Below are positions 1 through 10,294 of a stretch of DNA of 64,000 nucleotides, piece by piece. The notes under the pieces are model-generated. The model was given only the letters and a program-made list of their open reading frames with translations, ran no database searches and was not told where the DNA came from. Position 1 is the stretch's first letter. Every line of letters begins with the position of its first letter. The translations under genes were made by a program, and so were the position numbers. This stretch comes from an uncultured Clostridia bacterium (lineage in GTDB: Bacteria; Bacillota; Clostridia; Oscillospirales; Ruminococcaceae): positions 1-64,000 of the forward strand of contig CANQTP010000006.1 in NCBI GenBank assembly GCA_947626755.1, read 5' to 3'.

Positions 1-93
1 ATTTAAGGCTTCTCTTAACCCTGATGTCTTACTTTCTGTTCTTTTTGCTCATAAAAAGTAAATGCTGTTGCCGTGAACTCTATAATGTATTGC

Positions 94-122
94 TTGACAA
101 AATCAGAAAAGTATAGTATAAT
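94..122 (+). promoter_or_regulatory. Consensus sigma-A promoter upstream of rnj
   Basis: TTGACA at 94-99 and TATAAT at 117-122 are both perfect matches, separated by 17 bp. Transcription would start near 129 and leave a leader of about 235 nt before the rnj start. Confidence 0.75.
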
Positions 123-128
123 ATAAGG

Positions 129-364
129 TAATTTATTGTGTTCGGCTAAAACACTTTTTTTCATTAAACGGTAATATTGACTAAATTGACCGTCCCATAC
201 GCCGTTTTTCCGCGAATTACCCTGTAAATGTCTCCATTGTCCGAGTATTTCGCCTTAACAACGATCATACATATCGTCCGACCTGCCCGCAGGATCTTCT
301 ATGCCCGTAAATCATGCTTTTCTGCGGCACAGTTCGGATATGACCCGAAAGGAATGGTACCATA
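129..364 (+). other. Long untranslated leader before rnj
   Basis: No credible reading frame or known RNA family was recognised between the promoter and the GTG start of rnj. A ribosome-binding site, AAAGGAATGG, lies at about 348-357. The length suggests post-transcriptional control, but no defined structure is assigned. Bases 1-93 before the promoter hold nothing recognisable. Confidence 0.4.
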
Positions 365-2257
365 GTGGCTAAAAACAAAGAACCCGAACTTAACGCTTAC
401 GGAGAAAAGATCGCGCCAAAATCTCCCGCAAAAAGACCCGCTCCCGTAAAGAAAACCAAAGCTGCCCCGAAGCAGCAGGCAAAACCTGCCAAGAACCGTC
501 CCGAACCAAAGACCGCGAACCGCAGAGCAGAACCCGAACACACCATACCTGCGGAAACGAATCTTCCCGCACATACCACAAACCACCGCTCCATTAAGAA
601 AACTCCGCTAAAGATCATTCCCTTGGGCGGACTTAATGAGATCGGCAAGAATATGACCGTTTTTGAATGCTCAAACGATATGTTCATTGTGGACTGCGGT
701 CTTGCGTTCCCCGACAGCGATATGCCCGGCGTCGATCTTGTGCTGCCCGATTTCACATACGTCGAGCAGAATGCCGACAAGATCCGCGGCATCGTCATTA
801 CCCACGGACACGAAGATCATATCGGCGGACTTGCCTATCTTCTTAAAAAGGTAAATGTTCCCGTTTACGCTACAAGGCTTACTATCGGGCTTATCGAAGG
901 GAAACTCAAGGAACATGAGATCCTTTCCACCGCAAAACTGAATGTTGTAACTCCAAGACAGACCGTTAAAATGGGCTGCATGGCTGTGGAATTTATCCGC
1001 GTGAACCATTCTATCCCCGATGCAGTGGCGCTTGCGATACACACTCCCGCGGGGATCGTAGTCCACACAGGTGACTTCAAGGTGGATTTCACACCTATCG
1101 AAAGCGAAATAATCGACCTTGCGCGTTTCGGAGAACTGGGAAACAGGGGCGTTCTTGCCCTTATGTCCGATTCCACCAACGCCGAAAGGCGGGGTCACAC
1201 CGCCACCGAACGCACCGTGGGAAACAGCTTTGAACGGCTTTTCGACACCGCCGAAGGAAAACGCATCATAATTGCAACATTCTCTTCAAATATCCACCGT
1301 ATCCAGCAGATAGTAAACAGCGCAATACGCTGCGGACGTAAAATCGCCGTTTTCGGCAGAAGTATGCTGAATGTCATCAGCACCGCCATGGAACTTGGCT
1401 ATCTGAAAGTTCCCGACGGGCTTATGATCGACATTGATTCCATGAACCGCTTCCCGCCCGAAAAAATAGTTCTCATCACAACGGGAAGTCAGGGCGAACC
1501 CATGTCCGCACTGTCCAGAATGGCTATGAACGAGCACCGCACCGTTACAATAACGCCTATGGATTTTATCATAATCAGCGCAACGCCTATCCCCGGCAAT
1601 GAAAAGCTTGTTACAAAAGTTGTGAACGAGCTTATGCGGGCAGGCGCGGAAGTTATTTACGAGTCGATGTATGACGTCCACGTTTCGGGACACGCTTGTC
1701 AGGAAGAACTGAAACTCATGCTTTCCCTGACGAAACCGCGGTTCTTTATCCCCGTACACGGCGAATACAAGCACCTGAAAAAGCACGCGGGACTTGCCTA
1801 CAGTCTGGGATTTGAACAGGAAAGCGTTATAATAGCAAGCATAGGAAATGTTATCGAAACAAACGGCATTGATATGAAGATAACAGGACAAGTTCCTGCG
1901 GGACGGGTATTTGTTGACGGTCTTGGCGTTGGAGACGTGGGATCCATCGTTCTCCGCGACAGGAAACACCTTTCCGAGGACGGTCTTATAATTGCCGTTG
2001 CTACAATTGAAAACGAGACAGGCGCAATACTTGCGGGACCTGACATCGTTTCAAGAGGATTTGTATATGTCCGCGAATCGGAAGAACTTATGTCGGACGC
2101 CCGAGCGCTGCTCATGCGGACGCTGCAGGGCTGTCTCGACAGCGATATGCACGACTGGAACACCATCAAAGGCAGAATGAAAGACGAATTGGGCGACTAC
2201 ATCTACATGAAAACCAAGCGCCGTCCCATGATACTTCCCATAATAATGGAGATCTGA
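365..2257 (+). CDS. rnj: Ribonuclease J (metallo-beta-lactamase/beta-CASP RNase)
   Basis: This is a 630-residue RNase J, the 5'-3' exonuclease and endonuclease of mRNA decay and rRNA maturation. The metal-binding motif HGHEDH begins at residue 147, preceded by LGGLNEIGKN. GDFKVD, SDSTNA, the TGSQGEP motif and a late VHGEY histidine motif follow in the normal order. The first ~75 residues are an extra Lys/Pro/Ala-rich, probably disordered tail that B. subtilis RNase J lacks. The start is GTG, chosen because AAAGGAATGG precedes it. Transcription probably comes from the 94-122 promoter, and gdpP follows 46 bp downstream. J1 versus J2 cannot be decided from one copy. Confidence 0.93.
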   Translation: MAKNKEPELNAYGEKIAPKSPAKRPAPVKKTKAAPKQQAKPAKNRPEPKTANRRAEPEHTIPAETNLPAHTTNHRSIKKTPLKIIPLGGLNEIGKNMTVFECSNDMFIVDCGLAFPDSDMPGVDLVLPDFTYVEQNADKIRGIVITHGHEDHIGGLAYLLKKVNVPVYATRLTIGLIEGKLKEHEILSTAKLNVVTPRQTVKMGCMAVEFIRVNHSIPDAVALAIHTPAGIVVHTGDFKVDFTPIESEIIDLARFGELGNRGVLALMSDSTNAERRGHTATERTVGNSFERLFDTAEGKRIIIATFSSNIHRIQQIVNSAIRCGRKIAVFGRSMLNVISTAMELGYLKVPDGLMIDIDSMNRFPPEKIVLITTGSQGEPMSALSRMAMNEHRTVTITPMDFIIISATPIPGNEKLVTKVVNELMRAGAEVIYESMYDVHVSGHACQEELKLMLSLTKPRFFIPVHGEYKHLKKHAGLAYSLGFEQESVIIASIGNVIETNGIDMKITGQVPAGRVFVDGLGVGDVGSIVLRDRKHLSEDGLIIAVATIENETGAILAGPDIVSRGFVYVRESEELMSDARALLMRTLQGCLDSDMHDWNTIKGRMKDELGDYIYMKTKRRPMILPIIMEI

Positions 2258-2303
2258 AAGAAAGGAGAGAAACTGCCGCAGAATATCGGCAGAGTGTACG
2301 ATC

Positions 2304-4298
2304 ATGACGGGTAAACGATGGATAGCTTTTAAAATGGTATCGCTTCTGCTGGTGGTAGTTTCGCTTGCCTGCGCATTCTCCGTTTATGAAGTAAGCGAAG
2401 TGAAATTCTGGACGCTTCTTGCAATTACTTCACTGACGGCGCTTGCATTCCTGACGCTGTTTTCCGCTTCTCAGAAAAATCTCCACCGTTTCGTCACCGA
2501 AATGGAATCACAGCTCAATCTTACCGAGAGAGATTCTCTTTACAAATTCCCCGCTCCTGCCGTGATAATCGACAGCGACGGCATTATAATATGGTACAAT
2601 ATCGCTTTCACCGAGCAGGTCTACGGAAATGATGCTTTCGGGCTGCCGATCACGAAAATAATTGACATCGACTTGCAGAAAACTCTTGAAAACAAGAACT
2701 CCACCGTAAGCTATGAAACGGGACATTTCCGCATTTCGGCAGTCACCACCGAAAAGACCGATTCGGACTACAATATAATTTCCGACCTGACGCTTCTGTA
2801 TTTTGACGACATCAGCGACTATATCACCCTTGAAAATCGTTTCAACGACATTCGTCCCGCGGTCATGCTCATATCCGTGGACAACTATGACGATATTCTT
2901 TCCAACGAGAAAGACAGCGAGAAAGCTCACACCATGATCCAGATCGACAAGCAGCTTGAAACATATTTCGAGGAATATCATGCGCTTATGAAAAAACTTG
3001 GCAGCGACAAGTTTATCGTCATTGCCGAGGAGCGGGATCTTAACGCAATGATTGCAAATAAATTCAAGATACTTGACAATGTACGGAACATCAAAGTTGC
3101 GGGAAAATCTCCCGTTACCCTTTCCATAGGCGTGGGAAGAAATTCCGAAAGTATGCAGGAAAGCGAAAAGGACGCCAGACAGGCTCTTGAAATGGCGCAG
3201 GGACGCGGCGGCGATCAGGCTGCAATAAAAAGCGATTCCAACTTTGAATTTTTCGGCGGCGTTACAAAGGGTATCGAACGGACAACAAAAGTCAAAACAA
3301 GAGTTGTTTCCACCGCTCTTATCGAGCTTATAGGCTCCTGCGGAAATGTCATCGTCATGGGACACCGCTTCGGAGATCTTGACAGCGTAGGCGCAGGAGC
3401 GGGACTTGTGGGAGCTATCCGCCGTCTTGATCCCGAAAAGGAAGCTTACATGGCAGTCGATCCCGACAAGAATCTTGCAAAGCCCATTATTGAACGTCTC
3501 AACGAAAATCTCACCGATGAACTTCCCATATTCGTGACACCTGCGGAAGCGCTTGAAATGATGAACGATCGGACACTGCTGGTGATCGTTGACACACACA
3601 ACAAGGACATAATCGAAAGCACAGAACTTTACGAAAAGGCGCAGCATATTGCCGTTATCGACCATCACAGGCAGACGGTGAATTTCATAGACAATGCGGT
3701 GATATTCCATCATGAGCCGTATTCTTCCTCCGCAAGTGAAATGACTGCGGAGCTTATACAGTATTTCAGCGGAGTGGAAAAGCTGCCAAGCTATTACGCA
3801 GATGCAATGCTTGCGGGGATCATGCTTGACACCAAGAATTTTGTAATGCGCACAGGCGTGCGGACGTTTGAAGCGGCAGCATTCCTGCGGAAATTGGGCG
3901 CGGACATGGTAGCGGTAAAGGGACTTTTTGCAAATTCCTTCGACTGCATACGCCACCGCTCGCAGCTTGTTTCCTCGGCGGAAATTTACCGCCGCTGTGC
4001 CGTTGCGGTAGATGAGACGAATTCGGGAGACTCCCGCATAAGTGCGGCGCAGGCAGCCGATGAGATGCTCGGCATAGAAGGTGTTGACGCCAGCTTTGTT
4101 ATTTTCAACACTCCCGACGGCGGGATAAACATTTCCGCCCGGTCTCTCGGGGCGATGAATGTACAGATAATCATGGAAAAGTTAGGCGGCGGCGGACATC
4201 AGACAATGGCGGCGGCGCAGTTCAAGGATATGTCGATACATGACGCAAAGGCAAAACTTATCGGTGCGATAGATGAACACATTGCAAACATAAGCTGA
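2304..4298 (+). CDS. gdpP: Cyclic-di-AMP phosphodiesterase, GdpP-like (DHH/DHHA1)
   Basis: This 664-residue membrane protein hydrolyses c-di-AMP, the second messenger of cell-wall and potassium homeostasis. Two membrane helices (about residues 9-27 and 34-53) are followed by a PAS-like domain, a degenerate GGDEF domain, a DHH domain (HRFGDLDS near 352, DHH at 453-455) and DHHA1 ending in GGGGHQ. Length and domain order match B. subtilis GdpP, which is likewise followed by rplI and the replicative helicase gene. The ATG has no close Shine-Dalgarno. AAAGGAGAG lies about 35 nt upstream, and no in-frame ATG, GTG or TTG fits it better, so the start is somewhat uncertain. Confidence 0.92.
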   Translation: MTGKRWIAFKMVSLLLVVVSLACAFSVYEVSEVKFWTLLAITSLTALAFLTLFSASQKNLHRFVTEMESQLNLTERDSLYKFPAPAVIIDSDGIIIWYNIAFTEQVYGNDAFGLPITKIIDIDLQKTLENKNSTVSYETGHFRISAVTTEKTDSDYNIISDLTLLYFDDISDYITLENRFNDIRPAVMLISVDNYDDILSNEKDSEKAHTMIQIDKQLETYFEEYHALMKKLGSDKFIVIAEERDLNAMIANKFKILDNVRNIKVAGKSPVTLSIGVGRNSESMQESEKDARQALEMAQGRGGDQAAIKSDSNFEFFGGVTKGIERTTKVKTRVVSTALIELIGSCGNVIVMGHRFGDLDSVGAGAGLVGAIRRLDPEKEAYMAVDPDKNLAKPIIERLNENLTDELPIFVTPAEALEMMNDRTLLVIVDTHNKDIIESTELYEKAQHIAVIDHHRQTVNFIDNAVIFHHEPYSSSASEMTAELIQYFSGVEKLPSYYADAMLAGIMLDTKNFVMRTGVRTFEAAAFLRKLGADMVAVKGLFANSFDCIRHRSQLVSSAEIYRRCAVAVDETNSGDSRISAAQAADEMLGIEGVDASFVIFNTPDGGINISARSLGAMNVQIIMEKLGGGGHQTMAAAQFKDMSIHDAKAKLIGAIDEHIANIS

Positions 4299-4447
4299 AT
4301 TAATGCGTAATTCGTAATGCGTAATTCGTAATTTAAAGTGCAGATTTAGCTTTGTGTCATGCACGGTATACGTTAGGCTGAAAATCACAAAACTTTGCCT
4401 GAAAGCGTGCAGGCTCAGCCTGCTTGGTCGCCGCCTTTCGGCGGCGA
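4299..4447. repeat. Composite intergenic repeat (heptamers, half foldback element, hairpin)
   Basis: The repeat begins directly after the gdpP stop codon with 7-bp units (AATGCGT/AATTCGT, 4299-4334). One foldback half-element follows (CACGGTATACGTTAGG, then GTGCAGGCTCAGCCTGC ending at 4423). It closes with a GC hairpin, TCGCCGCC-TTT-GGCGGCGA (4428-4447). The same modules recur at about a dozen loci in the window. Confidence 0.8.
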
Positions 4448-4486
4448 AACTACTATTGAAATTATTTAGAAAGGAAATAGAGAAAT

Positions 4487-4933
4487 ATGAAAGTTATTTT
4501 TTTGCAGGACGTTAAAGGTTCGGGAAAGAAGGGCGACGTCAAGGAAGTTGCCGACGGTTATGCAAGGAATTTCCTTATAGGAAAAGGTCTTGCGGTGGAA
4601 GCTACCGCAAAGAATATGTCCGACCTTGCAGGAAAGAAGTCCTCCGAACAGCACAAAGCGGACGTTGCCAAGCAGGAAGCGCAGGAAGCCGCCGCTAAGA
4701 TCAAGGGAAAGACCGTGGTCTGCAAATCAAAGGCAGGACAGGGCGGAAAACTTTTCGGATCGGTAACTGCGGCGAACATCGCGGATCTTATTTCCGAACA
4801 GCTTGGAGTTTCCGTTGACAAGAAAAAAGTTTCCCTTTCTTCGGAAATAAAAACTTTCGGAACTTACACCGCAGAAGTGAAATTCCTTGCGGGTATTTCC
4901 GAAAAAATAACCGTTGAAGTTACTGAGGAATAA
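4487..4933 (+). CDS. rplI: 50S ribosomal protein bL9
   Basis: This is the 148-residue L9 protein of the large ribosomal subunit, which binds 23S rRNA near the L1 stalk. The N-terminal signature [20 protein letters not shown] and the GYARNFLI segment are typical, and the length is that of the family. AAAGGAAAT lies at a good distance before the ATG. It sits between gdpP and dnaB, the usual Firmicutes order. A repeat element separates it from gdpP, so it may have its own promoter or depend on read-through. Confidence 0.97.
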   Translation: MKVIFLQDVKGSGKKGDVKEVADGYARNFLIGKGLAVEATAKNMSDLAGKKSSEQHKADVAKQEAQEAAAKIKGKTVVCKSKAGQGGKLFGSVTAANIADLISEQLGVSVDKKKVSLSSEIKTFGTYTAEVKFLAGISEKITVEVTEE

Positions 4934-4966
4934 TTTTTACCGAGAGATCTGAAAGGAGCCGTCGGA

Positions 4967-6316
4967 ATGGATCTTACAGAAACGGGTATTGAAGGTCTGC
5001 CTTACGATGTTGAAGCGGAAAAAGCCGTTATAAGCTGTATTCTTGCGCACCCCGAAGATATTACGCTTGCGCTGGAATACATAAAGCCCGAAAGCTTTTT
5101 TATCGAAAATCATCAGAAGCTTTTTGCCATAATGCTCAGTAATTTTACCATCGGAAAAAGCATAGATATTATAACTGTAATTGATGAAGCGGTAAAGGAA
5201 AAAATATTCGAGAATTCTTCCGAAGCAAAGCTGAAGCTTGCGGATCTTGTGCGGGACGAGATGATCTTCCCGAAAAATCTCGAAAGCTACTGCAAGATAG
5301 TTGAGGAAAAATTCTATACGCGTCAGCTCATCACCGCGGCAAGAGAGATCATAGAATCCTCGGTAAACGAACAGGGTTCGGCAACGGAACTGCTGGACCT
5401 TGCGGAACAGAAAATTTACGATATTCGTCAGGGAAAAGCCGCAAACGGCATCACTCCCATCAAAAACGCTCTTGTTGACGTTTACGACGAACTTGTAAAA
5501 AAGTCGGGTCCCGACAGGGAACTTTACCTCGGCATAAAATCGGGTTATAACGATCTTGACAGCTTTATATACGGTCTTAAAAGATCGGATCTTCTTATAC
5601 TTGCGGCTCGTCCCGCTATGGGAAAATCCACACTTGCAATGAACATTGCCGCAAATGTCGCAAAAAGAAAGGATTCTCCCGAAGTTGCGGTATTTTCTCT
5701 GGAAATGTCCACCGAGCAGCTTGTTACAAGAATGCTTTCCGCAGAAAGCCTTGTTGAAAATAAAAGGCTCATGCGCGGAGATATTTCCAACGACTTATGG
5801 AAACAGCTTGCGGAAGGCGCGGACAGACTCAATCAGATGAATATTTATATTGACGATACTCCCGGAATGTCCGCCGTTCAGATGAAGGCAAAACTGAGAA
5901 GAATGAAAAATCTCGGACTTGTCATTGTGGATCATATCCAGCTTATGAGCGCAGGACGAAGGATCGACAACCGTGTAAACGAAATGTCAGAAATAACCCG
6001 TCAATTAAAGCTTATGGCAAAGGAAATGAACGTTCCGATAATTGCGCTTTCCCAGCTTTCCCGTGCAGTGGATTCAAGAACGGACAAACGTCCTATGCTC
6101 TCCGATCTGCGTGATTCGGGATCTATCGAGCAGGACGCAGATATAGTTATGTTCCTGTACCGCGACGGATATTATAATAAGGAAAATCCCGATACAAGTT
6201 CCGAATGTATCATTGCAAAGAACCGTCACGGCGAAACGGGTACTGTCAGACTACAGTACAACAGCCAGTTTACATTGTTTGTCGGACTGGACAGATCAGG
6301 CATTTCCCCTGACTGA
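4967..6316 (+). CDS. dnaB: Replicative DNA helicase DnaB
   Basis: This 449-residue hexameric helicase unwinds DNA at the replication fork (called DnaC in B. subtilis). The N-terminal domain (VEAEKAVISCIL) is followed by a linker and a RecA-like motor with Walker A ARPAMGKST at about 214-222, Walker B LVIVDHIQLM, and the RQLKLMAKE and LSQLSR motifs. No intein is present. GAAAGGAGC precedes the ATG, and the gene lies 33 bp after rplI, probably in the same transcript. Confidence 0.97.
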   Translation: MDLTETGIEGLPYDVEAEKAVISCILAHPEDITLALEYIKPESFFIENHQKLFAIMLSNFTIGKSIDIITVIDEAVKEKIFENSSEAKLKLADLVRDEMIFPKNLESYCKIVEEKFYTRQLITAAREIIESSVNEQGSATELLDLAEQKIYDIRQGKAANGITPIKNALVDVYDELVKKSGPDRELYLGIKSGYNDLDSFIYGLKRSDLLILAARPAMGKSTLAMNIAANVAKRKDSPEVAVFSLEMSTEQLVTRMLSAESLVENKRLMRGDISNDLWKQLAEGADRLNQMNIYIDDTPGMSAVQMKAKLRRMKNLGLVIVDHIQLMSAGRRIDNRVNEMSEITRQLKLMAKEMNVPIIALSQLSRAVDSRTDKRPMLSDLRDSGSIEQDADIVMFLYRDGYYNKENPDTSSECIIAKNRHGETGTVRLQYNSQFTLFVGLDRSGISPD

Positions 6317-6340
6317 ACATGACCCGGAGGAAATGACTAT

Positions 6341-7702
6341 ATGTCGGATCTTATCAGAAAAGTATTATCGGATATTCTTGCCCGCGGCATGACAGACAGC
6401 GGAGACACTGTCTGCTGTGCCTTTTCGGGAGGAGCGGACAGCACCGCTCTTATTCTTGTTATGAAAGAACTTTCGGAGCAGCTTGGAATATCAATTTCGG
6501 CAGTTCATATAAATCATATGCTCCGCGGAGCTGAAAGCGACAGAGATGAAAATTTCTGCGCCGATCTCTGCAAAAAACTTGACATACCTTTGAAGATCTA
6601 CAGGCGCGATGCGGCGGAATTTTCCCGCAGCTTGGGAATGTCGGTGGAAACAGGCGCAAGGGAAATGCGCTATAAAATTTTCTCGGAAATTCTTGACGAG
6701 GGAAAAGCTTCTAAAATTGCCACTGCCCACAACCTGAATGACAACGCGGAAACGGTCATTTTCCGACTTGCACGGGGAACGGGCTTGAAAGGACTTTGCG
6801 GGATCCCTGCCGTAAGAGGAAATTTCATACGTCCGCTTTTAAACTGTTCCCGGGATGAAATTGAAGGATTTCTTGCGGAGAAAAAACAGGATTTTGTCAC
6901 CGACAGCACAAACCTTTCAGACGATTACGTCCGAAATAAGATCCGTCACAATATCCTGCCGCTGCTTTCGGAAATACACGGCGGCTTTCCGCAGAATATC
7001 CCCGCTCTGGCAAAGTCGCTTTCCGAGGACGAAGATCTTCTTTCAGCCGAAGCGGCAAAACACATTGACAGCGATCTGCGGACTCTCCACCCTGCGATCC
7101 GGAAAAGAATTATCATAAATTTCCTTGAAAACCATAATATTGAAATATCTTCAAAACGCATTGAAGAAATTAACTCCGCTTTATTGACAGGAGACGGCAT
7201 ACAAAAAAATGTAAATTCCAACGGAAATCGACTTATTTCCACAAAAAACGGCAGAATTTTCATTTCCAAACCCAAAGCCGTCAGTGAAACCATTGATTTT
7301 CTTAAAATAGAAAAAGACGGAAGTTATCCCTTTTCATGTGACAGAATTGTGATAATATCAAAGGTAATTAACGAAAAAATGAACGATAACGCTAATGTTA
7401 ATAAAAAATTAACAAATCACCTTGCGGATTATGATAAAATACAAGGTGGTGTACTTTTGCGGAACAGACAGCGGGGAGACAGGATAAAACTTCCGAACAG
7501 CCCCCATACAAAGGAACTCCGCAAAATTTTACAGGAACGTCTGCCCCGTGAAGAACGTGCCGTATCGGCAGTTCTTGCGGACGAGATCGGCGTTTTCTGG
7601 TCTGAATGCGCGGGAATAGCGCAAAGAGTAAGACCCGATGAAAATACAAGAACATTTCTTGAAATACAGGTAAAACGACTCCCGAAAGGAACGGCGGAAT
7701 GA
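6341..7702 (+). CDS. tilS: tRNA(Ile)-lysidine synthetase
   Basis: This 453-residue enzyme attaches lysine to C34 of the AUA-reading tRNA-Ile using ATP, so the tRNA is charged with isoleucine rather than methionine. The PP-loop SGGADS is at residues 29-34, HINHMLRG and TAHNLNDNAET follow, and a C-terminal TilS substrate-binding domain carries LLRNRQRGDRI. CCGGAGG precedes the ATG. Its last codons overlap the hpt start by 4 nt, and tilS-hpt-ftsH is a conserved Firmicutes cluster. Confidence 0.95.
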   Translation: MSDLIRKVLSDILARGMTDSGDTVCCAFSGGADSTALILVMKELSEQLGISISAVHINHMLRGAESDRDENFCADLCKKLDIPLKIYRRDAAEFSRSLGMSVETGAREMRYKIFSEILDEGKASKIATAHNLNDNAETVIFRLARGTGLKGLCGIPAVRGNFIRPLLNCSRDEIEGFLAEKKQDFVTDSTNLSDDYVRNKIRHNILPLLSEIHGGFPQNIPALAKSLSEDEDLLSAEAAKHIDSDLRTLHPAIRKRIIINFLENHNIEISSKRIEEINSALLTGDGIQKNVNSNGNRLISTKNGRIFISKPKAVSETIDFLKIEKDGSYPFSCDRIVIISKVINEKMNDNANVNKKLTNHLADYDKIQGGVLLRNRQRGDRIKLPNSPHTKELRKILQERLPREERAVSAVLADEIGVFWSECAGIAQRVRPDENTRTFLEIQVKRLPKGTAE

Positions 7703-8241
7703 ATTTTTTTGAAAGCGACAGCAGGATAGGAAGAACGATAATTTCCGAAAACGACATAAAACAAAAAGTCAGAGAAACAGGAAAATTTTTAAGTGAAAAA
7801 TATGATGGCAAACCACTGCTGCTGATAAGCATTTTAAAGGGAGCGTTCATATTCCTTGCGGACATCTGCCGCGAACTGACCATTCCTTGCGAGATAGGAT
7901 TCATGCGGGTAAAAAGCTACTATGAGGGAACTTCCTCATCAGGCGATGTGAAGATCCTTATGGATATTGATCAGAATATTGAAAATTACCACGTTGTTGT
8001 AATTGAGGATATTATAGACACGGGACGGACCCTTCACGATGTTGTGGAGATCCTGAAAAGCAGAAAGCCTCTTTCTCTTGAAGTTGTAACTCTTCTTGAC
8101 AAACCCGAGCGGCGGCTCGTGGACTTTAAAGCAGACAGATCGTTATTTACTATACCCGACCTTTTTGTGGTGGGATACGGTCTTGACTGTGGCGAAAATT
8201 ACAGAAATCTACCTTATATAGCTGAATATATTCAAAAATAA
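7699..8241 (+). CDS. hpt: Hypoxanthine phosphoribosyltransferase
   Basis: This 180-residue purine-salvage enzyme converts hypoxanthine or guanine with PRPP to IMP or GMP. The PRPP-binding loop EDIIDTGRT is at about 103-111, after the loop LKGAF, and the C-terminal VVGYGLD segment is typical of bacterial Hpt. The ATG overlaps the tilS stop (ATGA), indicating translational coupling. The enzyme is expected to be cytosolic. Confidence 0.95.
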   Translation: MNFFESDSRIGRTIISENDIKQKVRETGKFLSEKYDGKPLLLISILKGAFIFLADICRELTIPCEIGFMRVKSYYEGTSSSGDVKILMDIDQNIENYHVVVIEDIIDTGRTLHDVVEILKSRKPLSLEVVTLLDKPERRLVDFKADRSLFTIPDLFVVGYGLDCGENYRNLPYIAEYIQK

Positions 8242-8275
8242 AGGGAAAATCCCCCTAAGAAAGGAACGATAACAT

Positions 8276-10222
8276 TTGGGCAGAAAAAGCAATAAAGGCT
8301 TGATAATTTACGTTGTTGTAATGGCTGCGGCACTTATTTTTGCCGTTCTGCTGCTGCGGCAGTCGACAAAACCCGAGTCGCAGTACACATATTCGGAAAT
8401 TATGGAGTATTTCGACAACTATCAGGTTTCGGAAATGAACTTCGACCTTGGAACAGGCGAACTGGAAATGTATATTGACGGCAGCGACACACCTATAATT
8501 TATACAGTTCCCAACGTAACAGTGTTCCTGAACGAGATCCAGACAGGCTCGGAAAATTACCGTCGGGAATATAATGAAAGACACCCTGACGCTCCCCTTA
8601 AAATGGAGTATTACAAAATTCAGGATACTTCATGGCTTTACAATCTTCTTCCGTCACTTCTCATAATCGGTCTGATGATATTTTTCTTCTTCTTTATGAT
8701 GAGACAGGCGGGCGGCGGCGGAAAGATGAGCGGCTTCGGAAAAGCCAACGTCAAGAACACTTCCAACAAGAAAAATACCTTTGACGATGTTGCAGGCGCA
8801 GACGAGGAAAAAGCCGAACTTGCTGAGATCGTTGACTTCCTGAAAAATCCCAAGAAATACACAGAAATGGGCGCGCGTATCCCGAAAGGCGTTCTGCTGA
8901 TAGGTCCTCCGGGTACAGGTAAAACTCTTCTTGCAAAGGCAGTTTCAGGCGAAGCGGGAGTGCCGTTCTTCTCAATTTCCGGTTCGGACTTTGTGGAAAT
9001 GTTCGTGGGCGTAGGTGCGTCCCGTGTCCGCGATCTTTTTGAAACGGCAAAGAAAAATTCTCCGTCCATAGTTTTCATAGACGAGATAGACGCAGTGGGA
9101 CGCCGCAGAGGTGCGGGTCTCGGCGGCGGACATGACGAGCGCGAACAGACTCTTAACCAGCTTCTTGTTGAAATGGACGGTTTCGACCTTAACGAAGGCG
9201 TTATAGTTATTGCGGCAACTAACCGCCGTGATATTCTCGATCCCGCACTGCTCCGTCCGGGACGTTTCGACCGTGAAGTTATGGTAGGCTATCCCGATGT
9301 AAAGGGCAGGGAAGCTATCCTGAAAGTTCATGCCAAAAACAAACCCCTCGGTCCTGATGTGGATCTTAATGTAATTGCAAAAACTACCCAGTTCTTCACA
9401 GGTGCGGATCTTGAAAATCTTCTGAATGAAGCCGCGCTCCTCGCCGCAAGAGCAAACCGCAAGGCTATCATTGAAAGCGATATTGAAGAAGCTACTCTGA
9501 AAGTTATTGCAGGACCCGAGAAGAAATCCCATATCGTCACCGACAGAGACAGACGTATCACCGCATATCACGAAGCAGGTCATGCTGTTGCGGCATATCA
9601 TCTTCCCGAATGTGAGAAAGTCCATCAAGTTACAACTATCCAGCGCGGTCAGGCAGCGGGACTTACCGTCTGCCGTCCCGAAACTGATGATTCCCACGTT
9701 ACAAAGGGAAAACTCTATCAAGATATTGTCATGACCATGGGCGGACGTGTTGCGGAATCAATCTCATTCTCCGATGTCTGCACGGGTGCAAGCGGTGATA
9801 TTCAGCAAGCGACCAAGAAAGCAAGGGCAATGGTTACCCAGTACGGTTTCTCCGAAGCCCTCGGACCTGTTCAGTACGGCGGGGATTCCGATGAAGTTTT
9901 CCTCGGCAGGGATTACGGACATACACATCAGTACAGTGAAGCCACCGCAAATCTTATAGACAGCGAAGTCAAGAGGATCATCACCGAAGCATACAACGAA
10001 TGTGAAAAGATCCTCACCGAACATAACGATCAGCTTGTAAAAATTGCCGAATATCTTATTGAAAATGAGAAGATGGACGGCGACAAGTTTGAAGAACTTA
10101 TGAAGAGCGTTGAAAACGAGGAAAATTCCGTTCAGGGAATAACTCTTGAAGAGATAGGCGCAGATGAACTCGACATTGTAAAGGACATCGAGGAAAGAGA
10201 AAATAAAAAAGACAGCGAGTGA
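8276..10222 (+). CDS. ftsH: ATP-dependent zinc metalloprotease FtsH
   Basis: This 648-residue membrane AAA+ protease degrades misassembled membrane proteins and regulators. A membrane helix at about 9-28, an external domain and a second helix near 123-142 are followed by Walker A GPPGTGKT (210-217), Walker B VFIDEIDA, the arginine-finger region RPGRFDR and the zinc site HEAGH (432-436). The start is TTG, with AAAGGAACG 7-8 bases upstream. It follows hpt by 34 bp, and a strong terminator hairpin lies 20 bp past the stop. Confidence 0.97.
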   Translation: MGRKSNKGLIIYVVVMAAALIFAVLLLRQSTKPESQYTYSEIMEYFDNYQVSEMNFDLGTGELEMYIDGSDTPIIYTVPNVTVFLNEIQTGSENYRREYNERHPDAPLKMEYYKIQDTSWLYNLLPSLLIIGLMIFFFFFMMRQAGGGGKMSGFGKANVKNTSNKKNTFDDVAGADEEKAELAEIVDFLKNPKKYTEMGARIPKGVLLIGPPGTGKTLLAKAVSGEAGVPFFSISGSDFVEMFVGVGASRVRDLFETAKKNSPSIVFIDEIDAVGRRRGAGLGGGHDEREQTLNQLLVEMDGFDLNEGVIVIAATNRRDILDPALLRPGRFDREVMVGYPDVKGREAILKVHAKNKPLGPDVDLNVIAKTTQFFTGADLENLLNEAALLAARANRKAIIESDIEEATLKVIAGPEKKSHIVTDRDRRITAYHEAGHAVAAYHLPECEKVHQVTTIQRGQAAGLTVCRPETDDSHVTKGKLYQDIVMTMGGRVAESISFSDVCTGASGDIQQATKKARAMVTQYGFSEALGPVQYGGDSDEVFLGRDYGHTHQYSEATANLIDSEVKRIITEAYNECEKILTEHNDQLVKIAEYLIENEKMDGDKFEELMKSVENEENSVQGITLEEIGADELDIVKDIEERENKKDSE

Positions 10223-10244
10223 TCAATTCTGAAACATTCGATAT

Positions 10245-10280
10245 GGGGGAAAGCGCTGCCGCGCTTCCCCCATTTTATTT
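10245..10280 (+). terminator. Rho-independent terminator after ftsH
   Basis: A GGGGGAAAGCGC/GCGCTTCCCCC hairpin (10245-10271) is followed by a T-rich tract. It closes the long rnj-to-ftsH gene run, although ymdB begins only 15 bp later and may receive read-through. Confidence 0.7.
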
Positions 10281-10294
10281 AAGGGAGAAATTTT

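Noticed and set aside
2508-3956. 482-residue ORF on the minus strand opposite gdpP
   Set aside because: It is a shadow of the real gdpP frame, with Cys/His/Phe-rich composition and no recognisable motifs.
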